Below, piece by piece: positions 12,262-12,644 of a DNA stretch of 12,644 nucleotides. How positions within the stretch are numbered: the stretch's first letter is position 1; each line of letters opens with the position of its first letter. Where the stretch lies: positions 1-12,644 of the forward strand of contig JARBTY010000070.1 of assembly GCA_029239935.1 (NCBI GenBank). The letters run 5' to 3'. The stretch is from Clostridia bacterium (GTDB lineage: Bacteria > Bacillota_A > Clostridia > Lachnospirales > Cellulosilyticaceae). Below the pieces are notes generated by a model. That model was given only the letters and a program-made list of their open reading frames with translations. It was not told where the DNA came from and did no database searches. Position numbers and translations under genes: made by a program.

Positions 12262-12644
12262 TTGGGAAAAAATACATTTAAGCTTCAAATTATAACACCA
12301 CTTAAACAAATATTAGATGAAGAAGTAGAGTCCATTATTCTGCGTACAACAGAAGGGGACATGGGCGTATTATATGACCATCAGCCAACAGTGGCACTTC
12401 TTTCATACAATACAATCAGTTATACCCAAGAGGGAAAATCTAAGCAGGCCACGACTATGGGTGGATTTGCAGAGATTACTGAAGATAAAGTTGTTATTTT
12501 GACAGATGCATCAGAGTTTCCAGAAGAGATAGATGTTGAAAGAGCTCAAAAAGCAAAAGAACGGGCTACAGAGCGTTTATCACAAAGTAATATAGATAAA
12601 GCCAGAGCAGAAATAGCCCTCAAAAAGGCTATTACAAGATTAAG
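12262..12644 (+). CDS. atpC: ATP synthase subunit epsilon (partial, cut by the window end)
   Basis: Epsilon joins the rotor shaft to the c ring and can inhibit ATP hydrolysis. The visible 127 residues include the N-terminal beta sandwich (FKLQIITPLKQILDEEVESI, then GDMGVLYDHQPTVALL and MGGFAEI) and much of the C-terminal helical pair. The motif IDKARA (111-116) matches the I(L)DxxRA ATP-binding signature of Bacillus PS3 epsilon, so ATP sensing is possible. The start is uncertain. AGGTGAT at 12251-12257 lies four bases before the TTG at 12262 and overlaps the in-frame ATG at 12256, so I prefer TTG, giving MGKNTFKLQ. The normal family end is only a few residues beyond the window. Confidence 0.92.
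   Translation, partial: MGKNTFKLQIITPLKQILDEEVESIILRTTEGDMGVLYDHQPTVALLSYNTISYTQEGKSKQATTMGGFAEITEDKVVILTDASEFPEEIDVERAQKAKERATERLSQSNIDKARAEIALKKAITRL

Overview
The window is a gene-dense, AT-rich stretch with every gene on the + strand. It looks like the genome of a low-GC anaerobic Firmicute of class Clostridia. Reasons: a short cobalamin-dependent methionine synthase without the reactivation domain, strong Shine-Dalgarno sites close to AAGGAGGTGAT, GTG and TTG starts, and a UDP-GlcNAc 2-epimerase gene directly before an atp operon. The c subunits carry the Na+-binding residues, and one is a fused double hairpin. That arrangement is known from Acetobacterium woodii and related acetogens. 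A relative of Cellulosilyticum/Epulopiscium or of the Eubacteriaceae is possible, but the genus is a guess.

Layout. 1-42: possible last codons of an upstream gene. 32-2419: metH-type methionine synthase (Hcy, pterin and B12 domains). 2420-2577: leader with a weak promoter candidate and small hairpins. 2578-3639: soluble GAF-GGDEF diguanylate cyclase. 3640-3864: the longest non-coding stretch (225 bases), with a promoter candidate and two operator-like imperfect palindromes, one resembling a Rex site. 3865-5019: wecB/mnaA epimerase. 5056-12644: ATP synthase operon in the order atpZ, atpI, atpB (a), double-hairpin c (c1), single-hairpin c (c2), atpF (b), atpH (delta), atpA (alpha), atpG (gamma), atpD (beta), atpC (epsilon, cut by the window end). 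I see no convincing terminator between wecB and atpC, so wecB is probably co-transcribed with the operon.

The highlight is the rotor. Three homologous hairpin units of 79 residues occur in two genes. The single-hairpin c2 keeps a full Na+ site (Gln33, Val64, Glu66, Thr67, Tyr71). In c1, hairpin 1 keeps the Glu but has Phe for the Tyr. Hairpin 2 has Gln for the ion-binding Glu, plus a second Gln one helical turn earlier. This predicts a mixed F/V-like c ring with fewer ion sites than hairpins, driven by Na+. Two small membrane proteins of the AtpZ and AtpI families, thought to help c-ring assembly, open the operon. Start codons and a hairpin over the atpF ribosome site suggest that subunit ratios are tuned at translation.

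The ORFs on the minus strand are shadows of these genes. No RNA genes, mobile elements, CRISPR arrays or origins were seen.
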